A DNA stretch of 14,642 bases from Cytophagaceae bacterium (GCA_947461155.1 CANHKE010000007.1:1-14642); one strand, 5' to 3'. Counted from the first letter of the stretch, positions 7,455-14,642 are shown. A program made the numbers and translations. The notes: generated by a model not told the origin, from the sequence alone.

Positions 7455-7462
7455 CAAAAATA
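7455..7462 (-). promoter_or_regulatory. -7 box upstream of rpoZ
   Basis: On the minus strand TATTTTTG matches TAnnTTTG exactly and lies 24 bp upstream of the rpoZ ATG, in a 52-bp AT-rich gap. No good -33 TTG precedes it at 19-21 nt. The A/T-rich stretch between box and ATG could serve ribosome binding. Confidence 0.4.
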
Positions 7463-7482
7463 AGGTATTTTTTCGAATAAAA

Positions 7483-8373
7483 CTACTGAGGGCTCGTCGT
7501 CACTTTAGACGTATTCGAACGCTCTTTCTCTAACAACGCATTCTGTTCCGCTTCCAAAGCCGTTAATCGCGCGACTTCCTTTAAACTCCGGTCGTACATC
7601 TTTTCCGACAACTTCAAGTAAGCACTATTGGGATACTTATCAATTAACTCCAAATAGAATTTGGCAGCATCACCAAAACGCTCCCGCTGTTTGGACTCAA
7701 TCGTGCTCTCTGCCAAATCATACTGCGCAATCACTTTCAAATAAGCAATTTCCTCACTATAATCCGAGTCGGGGAATTCCTTTTGGAAATTCGCGATCTC
7801 AATCACGGAAGACTTCAATGACATAATATTAAACGGAGACGTCTTGTAATATAATTTCGCCTTCTCATACGCCTTACGCTCCAGCTTTTTCCGCAAATCT
7901 TTTATCATCTGCGTACACTCGTCTTTATATTTCGTGTCCGGATAATTATTCAAATAAGATTGCAATTCGTTGATTGCCGACAAGGTTCCCGTTTGGTCCA
8001 AATTGAAATTAGGCGAGTCTTTATACAATGAGAAAGCTGACATATAAATCGACTCCTCCGCAAATTCACTCCGAGAAAAAACCTCCGAAAACTTCTTAAA
8101 GTGCGTATTTGCGACCGCATAATTACCCAAATTAAAGTCGCAATATGCCTGATAAAACGTGGCCATCTCTTGTGTCGAATCCCCCTTCAATACCGGAAGT
8201 ATCTCATCAAATAAAATACCCGCTTTATCGAATTCCTTCTTTTTATAGTAATCCATCGCTGCCTTGTATTTCACAGACACACTGGCACTTTTTCTGAATT
8301 TTTCAAACTTACCGCACGCACTCAAGCCGACTACCGCGACAAAACCAATCAATAAATATTTTTTCAACTTCAT
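7483..8373 (-). CDS. bamD: Outer membrane protein assembly factor BamD (lipoprotein, TPR)
   Basis: This 296-residue protein has a lipoprotein signal ending in the lipobox L-S-A-C, with C20 as the acylation site. It would therefore be anchored on the periplasmic face of the outer membrane. Helical TPR-like repeats follow: AMDYYKKKEFDKAGILFDEI (39-58), FYQAYCDFNLGNYAVANTHF (73-92), the SEFAEESIYMSAFSLYKDSP segment (102-121), and a later LERKAYEKAKLYYKTSPF stretch (164-181). The last is a BamD signature in Bacteroidota. BamD is the essential partner of BamA in inserting beta-barrel proteins. I chose ATG 8373, the first residue of the lipoprotein signal. The frame is open 19 codons further upstream, but that part overlaps the ABC transporter stop and would hide the signal. 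The end is rich in Ser/Thr and probably flexible. It is 19 bp after the ABC exporter and is followed by rpoZ. Confidence 0.92.
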   Translation of the reverse strand: MKLKKYLLIGFVAVVGLSACGKFEKFRKSASVSVKYKAAMDYYKKKEFDKAGILFDEILPVLKGDSTQEMATFYQAYCDFNLGNYAVANTHFKKFSEVFSRSEFAEESIYMSAFSLYKDSPNFNLDQTGTLSAINELQSYLNNYPDTKYKDECTQMIKDLRKKLERKAYEKAKLYYKTSPFNIMSLKSSVIEIANFQKEFPDSDYSEEIAYLKVIAQYDLAESTIESKQRERFGDAAKFYLELIDKYPNSAYLKLSEKMYDRSLKEVARLTALEAEQNALLEKERSNTSKVTTSPQ

Positions 8374-8380
8374 AAGCGCG

Positions 8381-8388
8381 CAAAGATA
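8381..8388 (-). promoter_or_regulatory. -7 box immediately upstream of bamD
   Basis: On the minus strand TATCTTTG is an exact TAnnTTTG box only 7 bp upstream of the bamD ATG at 8373. If used, the transcript would start within a few bases of the ATG, giving a leaderless or nearly leaderless mRNA. The -33 region has only TTTA at about 21 nt, so this may be a weak or secondary promoter. Confidence 0.4.
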
Positions 8389-8392
8389 AGGA

Positions 8393-10147
8393 TTAATTAC
8401 GACTAAATTGTAAATGATATAGCTGCGCATACAAGCCCCCCTGTTTCAATAATTCCTCGTGATTTCCACGTTCTTTAATTTCACCTTTATCCATCACCAA
8501 AATCTGATCCGCATTCCGAATCGTAGACAAACGATGCGCAATAACAACCGCCGTCCTACCCTTCATCAGCGTCGCAATGGCCTCTTGGATCATCAATTCA
8601 GACTCAGAATCCACCGAAGACGTCGCCTCATCCAACACGATAATTTTCGGATTCCGCACCATTGCTCGGACAAATGAAATCAATTGTCGCTGTCCCACAC
8701 TCAACGTCGCCCCACGTTCCATCACCTCATACGCATATCCACCCGGCAATCGCATAATAAAATCATGCACACCCACCGCCTTAGCAGCCTCTTCTATCTT
8801 TTCCTGTGTAATCCGCGTATCCCCCAAATGTATATTATAGGCAATCGACGAACTAAACAAAAATACGTCCTGCAATACTACCGCAATATTTTCACGCAAA
8901 CTCTCAATCTCATAATCCGGCAAAGCCACCCCATCAATTTCAATAACACCTTCCTGGCAATCATACATGCGGGCCAACAACCCGATAATAGATGACTTTC
9001 CTGCCCCAGTAGCGCCTACAATAGCCATCGTCTTCCCCGCTGGAACCTCAAAACTCACATGTTTCACAACCCACTCAGGCTCCTGATACGCAAAAGTCAC
9101 ATCCTTAAACGCGATTTCACCCTGCACTTGATCCGCCAAAACCGCACCATTATTTTGTATGTAATCCGTCGAGTCCAATAAAGTCAAAATCCGCTCCGTG
9201 GAAACAATACCCATTTGAAGTGTATTGAAGCGATCGGCCAACATCCGAATCGGTCGGAAAAACAAATTAATAAACATAATAAATGCCGTCAAGGTCCCCA
9301 CCGTAATCTCTTCCCTCAAAATATAGGTAGACGCCATCCAAACCACAAAACCAGATCCCACTGCAGAAATCACGTCGGCCACCGGAAAATAGACCGAATA
9401 GGCTAAAATACCTCGAATATTCGCATCACGATGCGCCTGATTAATCACATTAAATTTAGCTAATTCGCGCTTTTCGGCATGAAAAAGTTGCACAATCATC
9501 ATACCCGATATGTGCTCCTGCACGAAGGAATTCAAATTAGCTACCGCCAAACGCACTTCGTTAAAGGATTTTTTAATGTATTCCTTAAACACATAGGTCG
9601 AGAAAAACATGAATGGAACGGTCGCCAAAATCACACAGGTCAAGCGCCAATCCGTATAAAACATGACCCCAATGATCAAAAACAATTGCAGTAAATCACC
9701 CGCAATGGAAGCCAATCCTTCCGAAAACACATCATTCAACGTTTCAATATCTGACACCGTCCGAGTCACCAATCGCCCAATCGGCGTGGCGTCAAAAAAC
9801 GCGAGACGTAAATGCACAATTTTGGCGTACAACTGTACCCGGATATCGCGAATCACTGTTTGGCCTAAAAATCCCGCTAAATAACTCGTCGAAAATTGCA
9901 AGGATGTTTGCACGAGAAGCACCAAAATCATCAGCATAAATTGCTGCATTAATTCGGCCATATGCCCTAAGCCAACGTAATGATCCAACGTAAATCGAAT
10001 CATTAACGGGATTACGGGTGAAACGCCCGCGGTCCCCAAAATCAAAACAACCAAAAACCAAAATCGTAATTTATACGGCTGAATAAAGCCATAAATGCGG
10101 CGAATAATCTGCCAATCCACAATCTTCCCGATCTCTTTCTCTTTCAT
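8393..10147 (-). CDS. MsbA-like ABC exporter, fused permease and ATPase
   Basis: This is a complete 584-residue half-transporter that should work as a homodimer in the inner membrane. Six membrane helices are expected; clear hydrophobic stretches lie at about 30-50, 66-88, 148-164, 168-186, 249-271 and 283-300. The C-terminal ATPase domain has Walker A GATGAGKS (378-385), the Q-loop in VVLQD (422-426), signature LSVGQ (482-486), Walker B IIVLDE (502-507), the D-loop SSVD (510-513) and the H-loop AHRLST (537-542). All key residues are intact. This is the type IV exporter family of MsbA; the substrate could be lipid A or another lipid, a peptide or a drug, and cannot be read from the sequence. 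Its ATG follows the TAA of the 47-residue gene with no gap, suggesting translational coupling. The neighbouring envelope genes favour a role in envelope lipid export, which is inference. Confidence 0.95.
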   Translation of the reverse strand: MKEKEIGKIVDWQIIRRIYGFIQPYKLRFWFLVVLILGTAGVSPVIPLMIRFTLDHYVGLGHMAELMQQFMLMILVLLVQTSLQFSTSYLAGFLGQTVIRDIRVQLYAKIVHLRLAFFDATPIGRLVTRTVSDIETLNDVFSEGLASIAGDLLQLFLIIGVMFYTDWRLTCVILATVPFMFFSTYVFKEYIKKSFNEVRLAVANLNSFVQEHISGMMIVQLFHAEKRELAKFNVINQAHRDANIRGILAYSVYFPVADVISAVGSGFVVWMASTYILREEITVGTLTAFIMFINLFFRPIRMLADRFNTLQMGIVSTERILTLLDSTDYIQNNGAVLADQVQGEIAFKDVTFAYQEPEWVVKHVSFEVPAGKTMAIVGATGAGKSSIIGLLARMYDCQEGVIEIDGVALPDYEIESLRENIAVVLQDVFLFSSSIAYNIHLGDTRITQEKIEEAAKAVGVHDFIMRLPGGYAYEVMERGATLSVGQRQLISFVRAMVRNPKIIVLDEATSSVDSESELMIQEAIATLMKGRTAVVIAHRLSTIRNADQILVMDKGEIKERGNHEELLKQGGLYAQLYHLQFSRN

Positions 10148-10291
10148 TTATTTCTCTGTTGGCAACGCCGCACACGTCCCACAGCCTTTGGCACATTGGC
10201 CAGCAGACTTGCCCCAAAACTGTTGATAGACCAAACGGCCCAAATACCCCAAAGCTCCCACAAAAATCAACGCAATAATTACGGTTTCCAT
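10148..10291 (-). CDS. Small Cys-rich single-pass membrane protein (FeoB-associated type)
   Basis: This 47-residue gene is short enough to be easily missed. The product starts METVIIALIFVGALGYLGRL, one membrane helix (about 4-22). A short basic-aromatic stretch follows, then a C-x3-C-x2-C cluster (C33, C37, C40) and a soluble tail ending PTEK. Helix, GYLGRxxYxxF and clustered Cys form the pattern of the FeoB-associated Cys-rich membrane proteins (Pfam FeoB_associated), small proteins sometimes found beside ferrous-iron transporters. No feoB is seen here. The start ATG overlaps the end of the IMPase gene by 13 bp in another frame, and its TAA (10148-10150) touches the ATG of the ABC exporter at 10147. 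This close fit on both sides supports a real, coupled gene. The function is unknown; metal or thiol binding is plausible from the cysteines. Confidence 0.8.
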   Translation of the reverse strand: METVIIALIFVGALGYLGRLVYQQFWGKSAGQCAKGCGTCAALPTEK

Positions 10292-11079
10292 TTCGATTGC
10301 AGTATGTGTAAAAATTCATTAAAAATAGGCCCAGCCCCGATAATCTCCCCTTCAAAAATCACCGCTTCCCCACCTGAAAAATTTGTCACTTTTCCTCCCG
10401 CCTCTTCGATAATAATCTTTCCCGCCGCCACATCCCAAGGCTTCAAATTCGCCTCAAAAAATCCTTCAAAACGTCCGCAAGCCGTATACGCTAAATCAAT
10501 GGCCGCAGCACCCATCCGGCGTAAACCGTGACTTTTTTGCATCAGTTCCTTTAGCAAAGCTAAATATTGATCTTGATAAGAAAAATCATAATACGGAAAA
10601 CCTGTAGCCAATAAACTACGGCTCACTTGACTTTGAGCTGAAACTGAAATCGGCCGGTCATTCAAAAATGCCCCTTGACCCAGCGCAGCACAAAACAATT
10701 CATCGCGATTGGGCTCATAAATCAATCCTAAAATAGGTTGTTTCTGGTAAATCAAACCCACCGATACCGCGTAAATAGGCAATCGATGCAAGAAATTTGT
10801 CGTCCCATCCAAGGGATCAATTACCCAATAATACCCATCGCCCACCTCGCTATAATCCGAATCAGATTCCTCCGCCACAAAACCCGCTTCAGGGAATACC
10901 CTTCCTAAACCTTCTTTCAAGCGCTTTTCTGCCGTCTGATCCACATAAGAAACCAAATCATTCGTTCCTTTATACTGAATATCCTCCTGCCCGATGTTAT
11001 CCACCATCGACTGAATCCAGCGGCCCGTTTCCAGGACAACAGGCTTCGATAAGGCTAGCAAGTTGGCAAGATCCAACAT
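10279..11079 (-). CDS. Inositol-monophosphatase family phosphatase
   Basis: This 266-residue cytoplasmic, Mg-dependent, Li-sensitive-type phosphatase is of the usual length for the IMPase/SuhB family. Metal-binding residues are visible: E70 in FVAEES (67-72), then D88, D91 and the following GTT in WVIDPLDGTTN (85-95), and D215 in KPWDVAAG (213-220). The segment GLRRMGAAAIDLAY (185-198) is the conserved substrate-side helix. Members hydrolyse myo-inositol phosphate, sugar phosphates, PAP or other small phosphates; the sequence alone does not decide which. CysQ-type PAP phosphatase seems less likely because the motif surroundings look like SuhB. It begins 2 bp after the end of the Prc gene and overlaps the 47-residue gene by 13 bp, so all three are probably on one mRNA. 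Why it sits among envelope genes is not evident. Confidence 0.93.
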   Translation of the reverse strand: MLDLANLLALSKPVVLETGRWIQSMVDNIGQEDIQYKGTNDLVSYVDQTAEKRLKEGLGRVFPEAGFVAEESDSDYSEVGDGYYWVIDPLDGTTNFLHRLPIYAVSVGLIYQKQPILGLIYEPNRDELFCAALGQGAFLNDRPISVSAQSQVSRSLLATGFPYYDFSYQDQYLALLKELMQKSHGLRRMGAAAIDLAYTACGRFEGFFEANLKPWDVAAGKIIIEEAGGKVTNFSGGEAVIFEGEIIGAGPIFNEFLHILQSKWKP

Positions 11080-11081
11080 CT

Positions 11082-13163
11082 CTATTTAGGCTGTAAGGCC
11101 AACCAATCCGCGAGGATTTGCTGGGTTTCTTTTAAATATGCGTCTTTGGCATGTTTGTCTGCCGACTTCTCTTTCTTATCCTTTTCGGCTGCCGTTTCTT
11201 CCGCCCCTCCTAACGCATCCATCACCGCTTGCGACTCATCCGGCTTTTTCTTTTGCTCGTCTAATTCCTTCTTCCGCTTTTCCATGTTCAATGAAATGGA
11301 ATTCGTTTCCTTAATTTTTTTCCACCGCTCAAAGTCGGCCCGCAACTTAATCAAATCCGGTTTCGTTTTTAAACGCGTCGCAAAAGCAGCTTGCATTTTA
11401 GCTAATGCCGGCGCAAGCACGTGATTTGTTGGCTGATAACTCGTCGACGCAATCATATCCCAAGGCAATGCACTCGGCTGTGAACTTTCACCAAACTCCT
11501 CCGCTGAAAAAGCAGATGGCAACGCAAAATCTGGACTCACACCCTTATGCTGCGTTGAGCTACCGTTTATTCGATAGAATTTCTCCAACGTAATTTTCAG
11601 TTGGCCCGCAGGCTCTTTCCCATCTCCAATGTAATTATCCAAATCCACAACCGATTGCACGGTTCCTTTACCATACGATTGCTCGCCTACAATAATTCCT
11701 CGTTTGTAATCTTGAATGGCCGCCGCGAAAATCTCCGATGCAGATGCCGAGAATCGGTTAATCATCACAACTAAAGGACCAGTATATACTTGCTCGATAT
11801 CGCGATCAATTTCTTGTGAAATCTTGCCATCGGCTTGTTTCCGTTGGACTACAGGACCTTTGGTAATAAATAAACCAGTCAAATCCACGGCTTCGATTAA
11901 GGAACCTCCCCCATTATTTCGCAAATCAATCACAACGCCATCGACGCCTGATTGCTTGAATTCATTTAAAAACTTCCGCACATCAGAAGTGGTTGAATTA
12001 AAGTCGGCCTCACGCTTTCTAGCTCCCTCAAAATCACGATAGAACATGGGAATGGTAATCAAACCAATCTTCACGTTTTTATCTCCTTGCTTGTAATTCA
12101 ATACTTCTTGTTTCGCTTTTTGCTCTTCTATTTTAATTTTCTCCCGCACAATACGTACTTCAGAAGTTGGCGAACCTGTCACCCCATTCGCCGCTAAAAT
12201 CTTTAACCGCACTACGGTGCCTTTCGGACCACGAATCAATTTGACAGCATCGTCTGTAAACCAACCAATCACATCGACAAATGCACCGTCGTCTCCTTGG
12301 GCAACACCTACGATGCGGTCTTTTGGGTTAATTAATTTACTGCGAAACGCAGGTCCACCCGGAATCAAATCCATGATGGTGACATAATCACCTTCTAAAC
12401 GTAGCGTAGCACCGATGCCCTCAAAACTTTGGGCCATATCTTTATTGAATTCTTGGGCCGTTTTAGGAATCATATAGGAAGTATGCGGATCGATACTTTC
12501 CGTATACGCATTCATGAACACTTGAAAAACATCTTCTGAACGGGTGCGCGCCATGTATTTGGCAGAACGGGCATAACGCTCCTTCAATTCACGTAAGGCC
12601 GTTGTATCGGCTTTACCCCCAATTTTCCAATCTAATAATTGACGTTTAATGTCCTTGCGCCAGTAATTATTAAGTTCTTCGGGTGAAGCAGCCCATTTCG
12701 CTTTTTCACGATCCGGTTGATATGTTTCATCACTCGCAAATTCAAACGATTGTTTTAATACTTGATCGATGTACGCGTAGCGCTCCAGCATGCGTTTTTG
12801 GTAGCGATTGTACATCTGAAACGCGGATGTCAAATCACCCATGTTCAATTGTTCATCAATGGTGAAGCGATATTTCTCCATTTCCTCTACGTCAGAGGCC
12901 AAAAAGAATACTTTATTGGGATCTAAATCTTTGATGTAAGCATCAAAAATTTTGGACGACAAGGAATCATTCACAGGAATCTTCCGATAATGGTAATTAC
13001 TAAGGATACCAAAAACCAATCGCTCGACTTTCTTCTGCGTGTCGGTTGGCTGCAAGTCACCCTGCTGATACGTCGCCTTTATTTGCGAATCTTGCGTTTT
13101 CCCGTGCAGAAAAACGACCACCAATAAAGACAAAGGAATTAAAATCGGAAGTATCCTTTTCAT
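11082..13163 (-). CDS. prc: Carboxy-terminal processing protease, Prc/Tsp type (S41)
   Basis: This 693-residue periplasmic protease trims or degrades proteins from exposed nonpolar C-termini. A hydrophobic signal or anchor is at about 5-20. An N-terminal helical domain (about 40-235) ends in SIDPHTSYM. A PDZ domain lies at about 246-324 (SFEGIGATL, DLIPGGPAF, LIRGPKGTVV). The S41 core runs from about 363 to 548. Catalytic residues, by alignment in my head to E. coli Prc S430, D441 and K455, are S474 in SASASEIF, D485 in IQDYKRG and K499 in SYGKGTVQ. VIDLRNNGGGS (411-421) is the usual core strand. The Lys/Glu-rich C-terminal part (about 590-693) matches the DUF3340 extension of Prc-type enzymes, absent from shorter CtpA proteins. 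It starts 1 bp after the FKBP gene and ends 2 bp before the IMPase gene. A folding catalyst and a protease together suggest periplasmic quality control. Confidence 0.95.
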   Translation of the reverse strand: MKRILPILIPLSLLVVVFLHGKTQDSQIKATYQQGDLQPTDTQKKVERLVFGILSNYHYRKIPVNDSLSSKIFDAYIKDLDPNKVFFLASDVEEMEKYRFTIDEQLNMGDLTSAFQMYNRYQKRMLERYAYIDQVLKQSFEFASDETYQPDREKAKWAASPEELNNYWRKDIKRQLLDWKIGGKADTTALRELKERYARSAKYMARTRSEDVFQVFMNAYTESIDPHTSYMIPKTAQEFNKDMAQSFEGIGATLRLEGDYVTIMDLIPGGPAFRSKLINPKDRIVGVAQGDDGAFVDVIGWFTDDAVKLIRGPKGTVVRLKILAANGVTGSPTSEVRIVREKIKIEEQKAKQEVLNYKQGDKNVKIGLITIPMFYRDFEGARKREADFNSTTSDVRKFLNEFKQSGVDGVVIDLRNNGGGSLIEAVDLTGLFITKGPVVQRKQADGKISQEIDRDIEQVYTGPLVVMINRFSASASEIFAAAIQDYKRGIIVGEQSYGKGTVQSVVDLDNYIGDGKEPAGQLKITLEKFYRINGSSTQHKGVSPDFALPSAFSAEEFGESSQPSALPWDMIASTSYQPTNHVLAPALAKMQAAFATRLKTKPDLIKLRADFERWKKIKETNSISLNMEKRKKELDEQKKKPDESQAVMDALGGAEETAAEKDKKEKSADKHAKDAYLKETQQILADWLALQPK

Positions 13164-13164
13164 A

Positions 13165-13914
13165 TTATTCTTTTTCGATTGCTAACAATTCAACTTCAAA
13201 AACGAGCGCTGAATATGGTTTAATCGTTTGACCGCCACCACGAATGCCGTAAGCTAATTCTTGCGGAATGTATAATTTAAACTTTGAGCCAACAGGCATT
13301 AATTGAAGTGCTTCCACCCATCCTGGAATGACGCCTGAAACGGGAAATGAAACGGGCTCGCCACGTTGGACTGATGAGTCAAACACTTCTCCTGTGATCA
13401 ATGTTCCATGGTAATGCGTTTTTACTTTATCCGCAGCTGTTGGCTTAGGACCATCACCCATTTTCATCACTTTATATTGCAAACCCGAAGCCGTGGTAAT
13501 CACGGAATCTTTCAATTTATTCTCAGCCAAAAATTTCTCACCAGCGATGCGATTAGGCTCGTATTGTTTCGCCTGCTCAGCCGCTTGTGCTTGTTGGTTT
13601 TTCATCATGAAATTATTCATAACGCTTTGGCATTCTTGTTCGCTCATTAAAAGTGTACCCCCTGTGGTAACTGAGGCGAAACCTTTCGCGACCATGTCTG
13701 GGTTTAACGTTACTTTTTGTGATTTGAAATTTTGGGCGACTAGGACGCCAACTGCGTACGAAACGGAGTCAATAGCTGAGTTGAATTGCTTTACGGGAAC
13801 TTTCGTCACGGAAACGGTGAGCTTCGGTTTCGTTTTCGGTTTTGTTTGGGCAAATGAGGTAAACGTTACTAGAGAGGCGGCTGTTAGGTATGCCAAAGGT
13901 TTTAAAAAGTTCAT
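13165..13914 (-). CDS. Periplasmic FKBP-type peptidyl-prolyl cis-trans isomerase (FkpA/Mip-like)
   Basis: This 249-residue protein has a signal peptide (about 1-22, ending F-A-Q), followed by a Lys/Thr/Pro-rich linker. An N-terminal helical domain (about 44-130) carries SVSYAVGVLVAQNFK and Gln/Ala-rich helices, as in FkpA and Mip, where it dimerises. A C-terminal FKBP domain occupies about 143-246. Pocket residues of the family are visible: Y168, F178 and D179 (GEVFDSS), V195-I196 and W199 (SGVIPGWVEAL), and Y222 in ELAYGIRG. It should catalyse proline isomerisation and chaperone proteins in the periplasm. The start is ATG 13914. The frame is open 28 codons further, but that extension would place the signal peptide internally and would overlap the likely promoter. 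First gene of a tight minus-strand series, with Prc 1 bp downstream. Confidence 0.94.
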   Translation of the reverse strand: MNFLKPLAYLTAASLVTFTSFAQTKPKTKPKLTVSVTKVPVKQFNSAIDSVSYAVGVLVAQNFKSQKVTLNPDMVAKGFASVTTGGTLLMSEQECQSVMNNFMMKNQQAQAAEQAKQYEPNRIAGEKFLAENKLKDSVITTASGLQYKVMKMGDGPKPTAADKVKTHYHGTLITGEVFDSSVQRGEPVSFPVSGVIPGWVEALQLMPVGSKFKLYIPQELAYGIRGGGQTIKPYSALVFEVELLAIEKE

Positions 13915-13945
13915 ATAGATCTGATTTGATTCAAAAACAAAGTCT

Positions 13946-13976
13946 CGAAGATACACGAAAATTGCGGCTCGCTCAA
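13946..13976 (-). promoter_or_regulatory. Bacteroidota-type promoter of the FKBP-led transcription unit
   Basis: Read on the minus strand, TTG (13974-13976) is followed after 20 nt by TATCTTCG (13946-13953). This fits TTG-N19-21-TAnnTTTG with one mismatch. Transcription would start about 25-30 bp upstream of the ATG at 13914. It is the only convincing promoter upstream of the five tightly packed genes that follow. Confidence 0.55.
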
Positions 13977-14091
13977 CAAAATTAACGGCATTTAACACGG
14001 ATAAATTATCGCCAAAAAAAGTAATCTAAAAAAAGTCTTATGAATACGCTGATTTTTTGCCAAAGTTATGGGAATATTGAAATTTACTGCC

Positions 14092-14099
14092 TAATTTTG
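14092..14099 (+). promoter_or_regulatory. -7 box upstream of atpA
   Basis: TAATTTTG is an exact match to TAnnTTTG on the plus strand. It would start transcription near 14104-14106, leaving an A-rich leader of about 35 nt before the ATG at 14139. A TTG at the ideal -33 distance is not seen; the nearest are 12 and 32 nt upstream of the box. The rest of the 224-bp divergent gap (13915-14138) is AT-rich, with two AAAAAAAGT tracts and no gene. Confidence 0.45.
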
Positions 14100-14138
14100 C
14101 ACCCGAAATTTTATAGTAAAAAAACATAAAACTTTAGT

Positions 14139-14642
14139 ATGGCATCAGTAAGACCAGATGAGGTTTCGGCAATTTTAAGAGAGCAATTATCTCAAGCGAA
14201 AACTCAAGCAGAATTAGAAGAAATCGGCACTGTACTCCAAGTGGGTGACGGTGTGGCTCGTATTTATGGCCTATCCAATGTACAAGCGGGTGAATTAATC
14301 GTTTTTGAAAACGGTTTGAAAGCACTAGCCTTGAACTTAGAAGAGGACAATGTAGGAGCTGTACTTTTGGGCGATTCTAGCCAAATTAAAGAAGGCGACA
14401 CGGTGAAGCGTACCAACTTAATTGCGTCTGTGCAAGTAGGTGACGGTATTTTAGGTCGTGTTGTGAACACATTGGGTGAGCCAATCGACGGAAACGGTCC
14501 GATTACAGGTAAGTTGTACGAAATGCCATTGGAGCGTAAAGCACCCGGTGTAATCTTCCGTCAGCCCGTAACGGAGCCATTGCAATCAGGTATCAAGGCG
14601 ATTGACGCGATGATTCCAGTAGGTCGTGGCCAACGTGAATTA
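14139..14642 (+). CDS. atpA: ATP synthase F1 subunit alpha, 5' part only
   Basis: The first 168 codons are visible; the frame is open to the right edge. AtpA is the non-catalytic nucleotide-binding subunit of the F1 head of the membrane ATP synthase. The N-terminus MASVRPDEVSAILREQL is the helix that contacts subunit delta. It is followed by the beta-barrel domain with GTVLQVGDGVARIYGLSNVQ (30-49) and GELIVFENG. The start of the nucleotide domain then follows, with GILGRVVNTLGEPIDGNGPI (103-122), and the window ends in IPVGRGQREL, just before the expected Walker A motif GDRQTGKT. The gene has its own upstream region and is divergent from the FKBP gene. No subunit b, c or delta gene precedes it, so atpA begins a transcription unit here. 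The call is certain despite truncation. Confidence 0.98.
   Translation, partial: MASVRPDEVSAILREQLSQAKTQAELEEIGTVLQVGDGVARIYGLSNVQAGELIVFENGLKALALNLEEDNVGAVLLGDSSQIKEGDTVKRTNLIASVQVGDGILGRVVNTLGEPIDGNGPITGKLYEMPLERKAPGVIFRQPVTEPLQSGIKAIDAMIPVGRGQREL

Noticed and set aside
8459..9884. Plus-strand open frames across the ABC exporter gene
   Set aside because: Short, overlapping in several frames, with biased composition (His, Asn, Arg) typical of the reverse of a real gene; no family resemblance.
10172..10195. C-x3-C-x2-C in the 47-residue protein as a radical SAM iron-sulfur motif
   Set aside because: The protein is a single-helix membrane peptide far too small for a radical SAM fold, so the spacing is coincidental.
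13915..13998. Longer N-terminus for the FKBP gene
   Set aside because: The extra 28 residues would put the signal peptide inside the protein and cross the best promoter candidate.
1..14642. CRISPR array, defence island, prophage, or biosynthetic cluster
   Set aside because: I looked for regularly spaced repeats, transposases, integrases, toxin-antitoxin pairs and nuclease or NTPase partners and saw none; all genes of clear identity are housekeeping or envelope genes.

Overview
The window reads as chromosomal core sequence of a Bacteroidota bacterium, most likely of the order Cytophagales. The reasons are a DUF3667 protein, a protein with a type IX secretion (T9SS) C-terminal sorting domain, a PorD/DUF4835 protein, a Bacteroidota-type omega subunit next to bamD, and promoter -7 boxes of the TAnnTTTG type. 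By eye the GC content is in the low to mid 40s throughout, and nothing suggests recent transfer of a whole gene block. I found no rRNA, tRNA, CRISPR array, transposase gene, phage gene or recognisable defence system.

Left part (1-6096): a truncated DUF3667 membrane protein (minus) is divergent from htpG (plus). htpG is followed at once by a 112-bp palindrome-rich repeat element and then a bidirectional terminator. Next come two minus-strand envelope genes, a very small T9SS sorting-domain protein and a large OstA/LptA-like protein. The OstA-like gene is divergent from tilS (plus).

Centre and right part (6173-13914): eight minus-strand genes run in tight succession. In transcription order they are an FKBP-type prolyl isomerase, a Prc-type carboxy-terminal processing protease, an inositol-monophosphatase family protein, a 47-residue Cys-rich membrane protein, an MsbA-like ABC exporter, BamD, RNA polymerase omega and PorD/DUF4835. 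The first five junctions have gaps of 1, 2, -13, 0 and 19 bp, which points to one transcription unit. bamD and rpoZ also carry exact -7 boxes just upstream. The shared theme is cell-envelope biogenesis: periplasmic folding and proteolysis, lipid or substrate export, outer-membrane protein assembly and T9SS.

Right edge (14139-14642): the first 168 codons of atpA (ATP synthase alpha), transcribed away from the FKBP gene and cut just before its Walker A motif.

The points most worth a second look are the composite repeat behind htpG, the 47-residue gene squeezed between two coupled genes, the bamD-rpoZ-porD cluster without coaBC, the cargo-less T9SS sorting-domain protein, and the roughly eleven-fold repeat in the OstA-like protein. 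I see no convincing sign of a wholly new multi-gene system.
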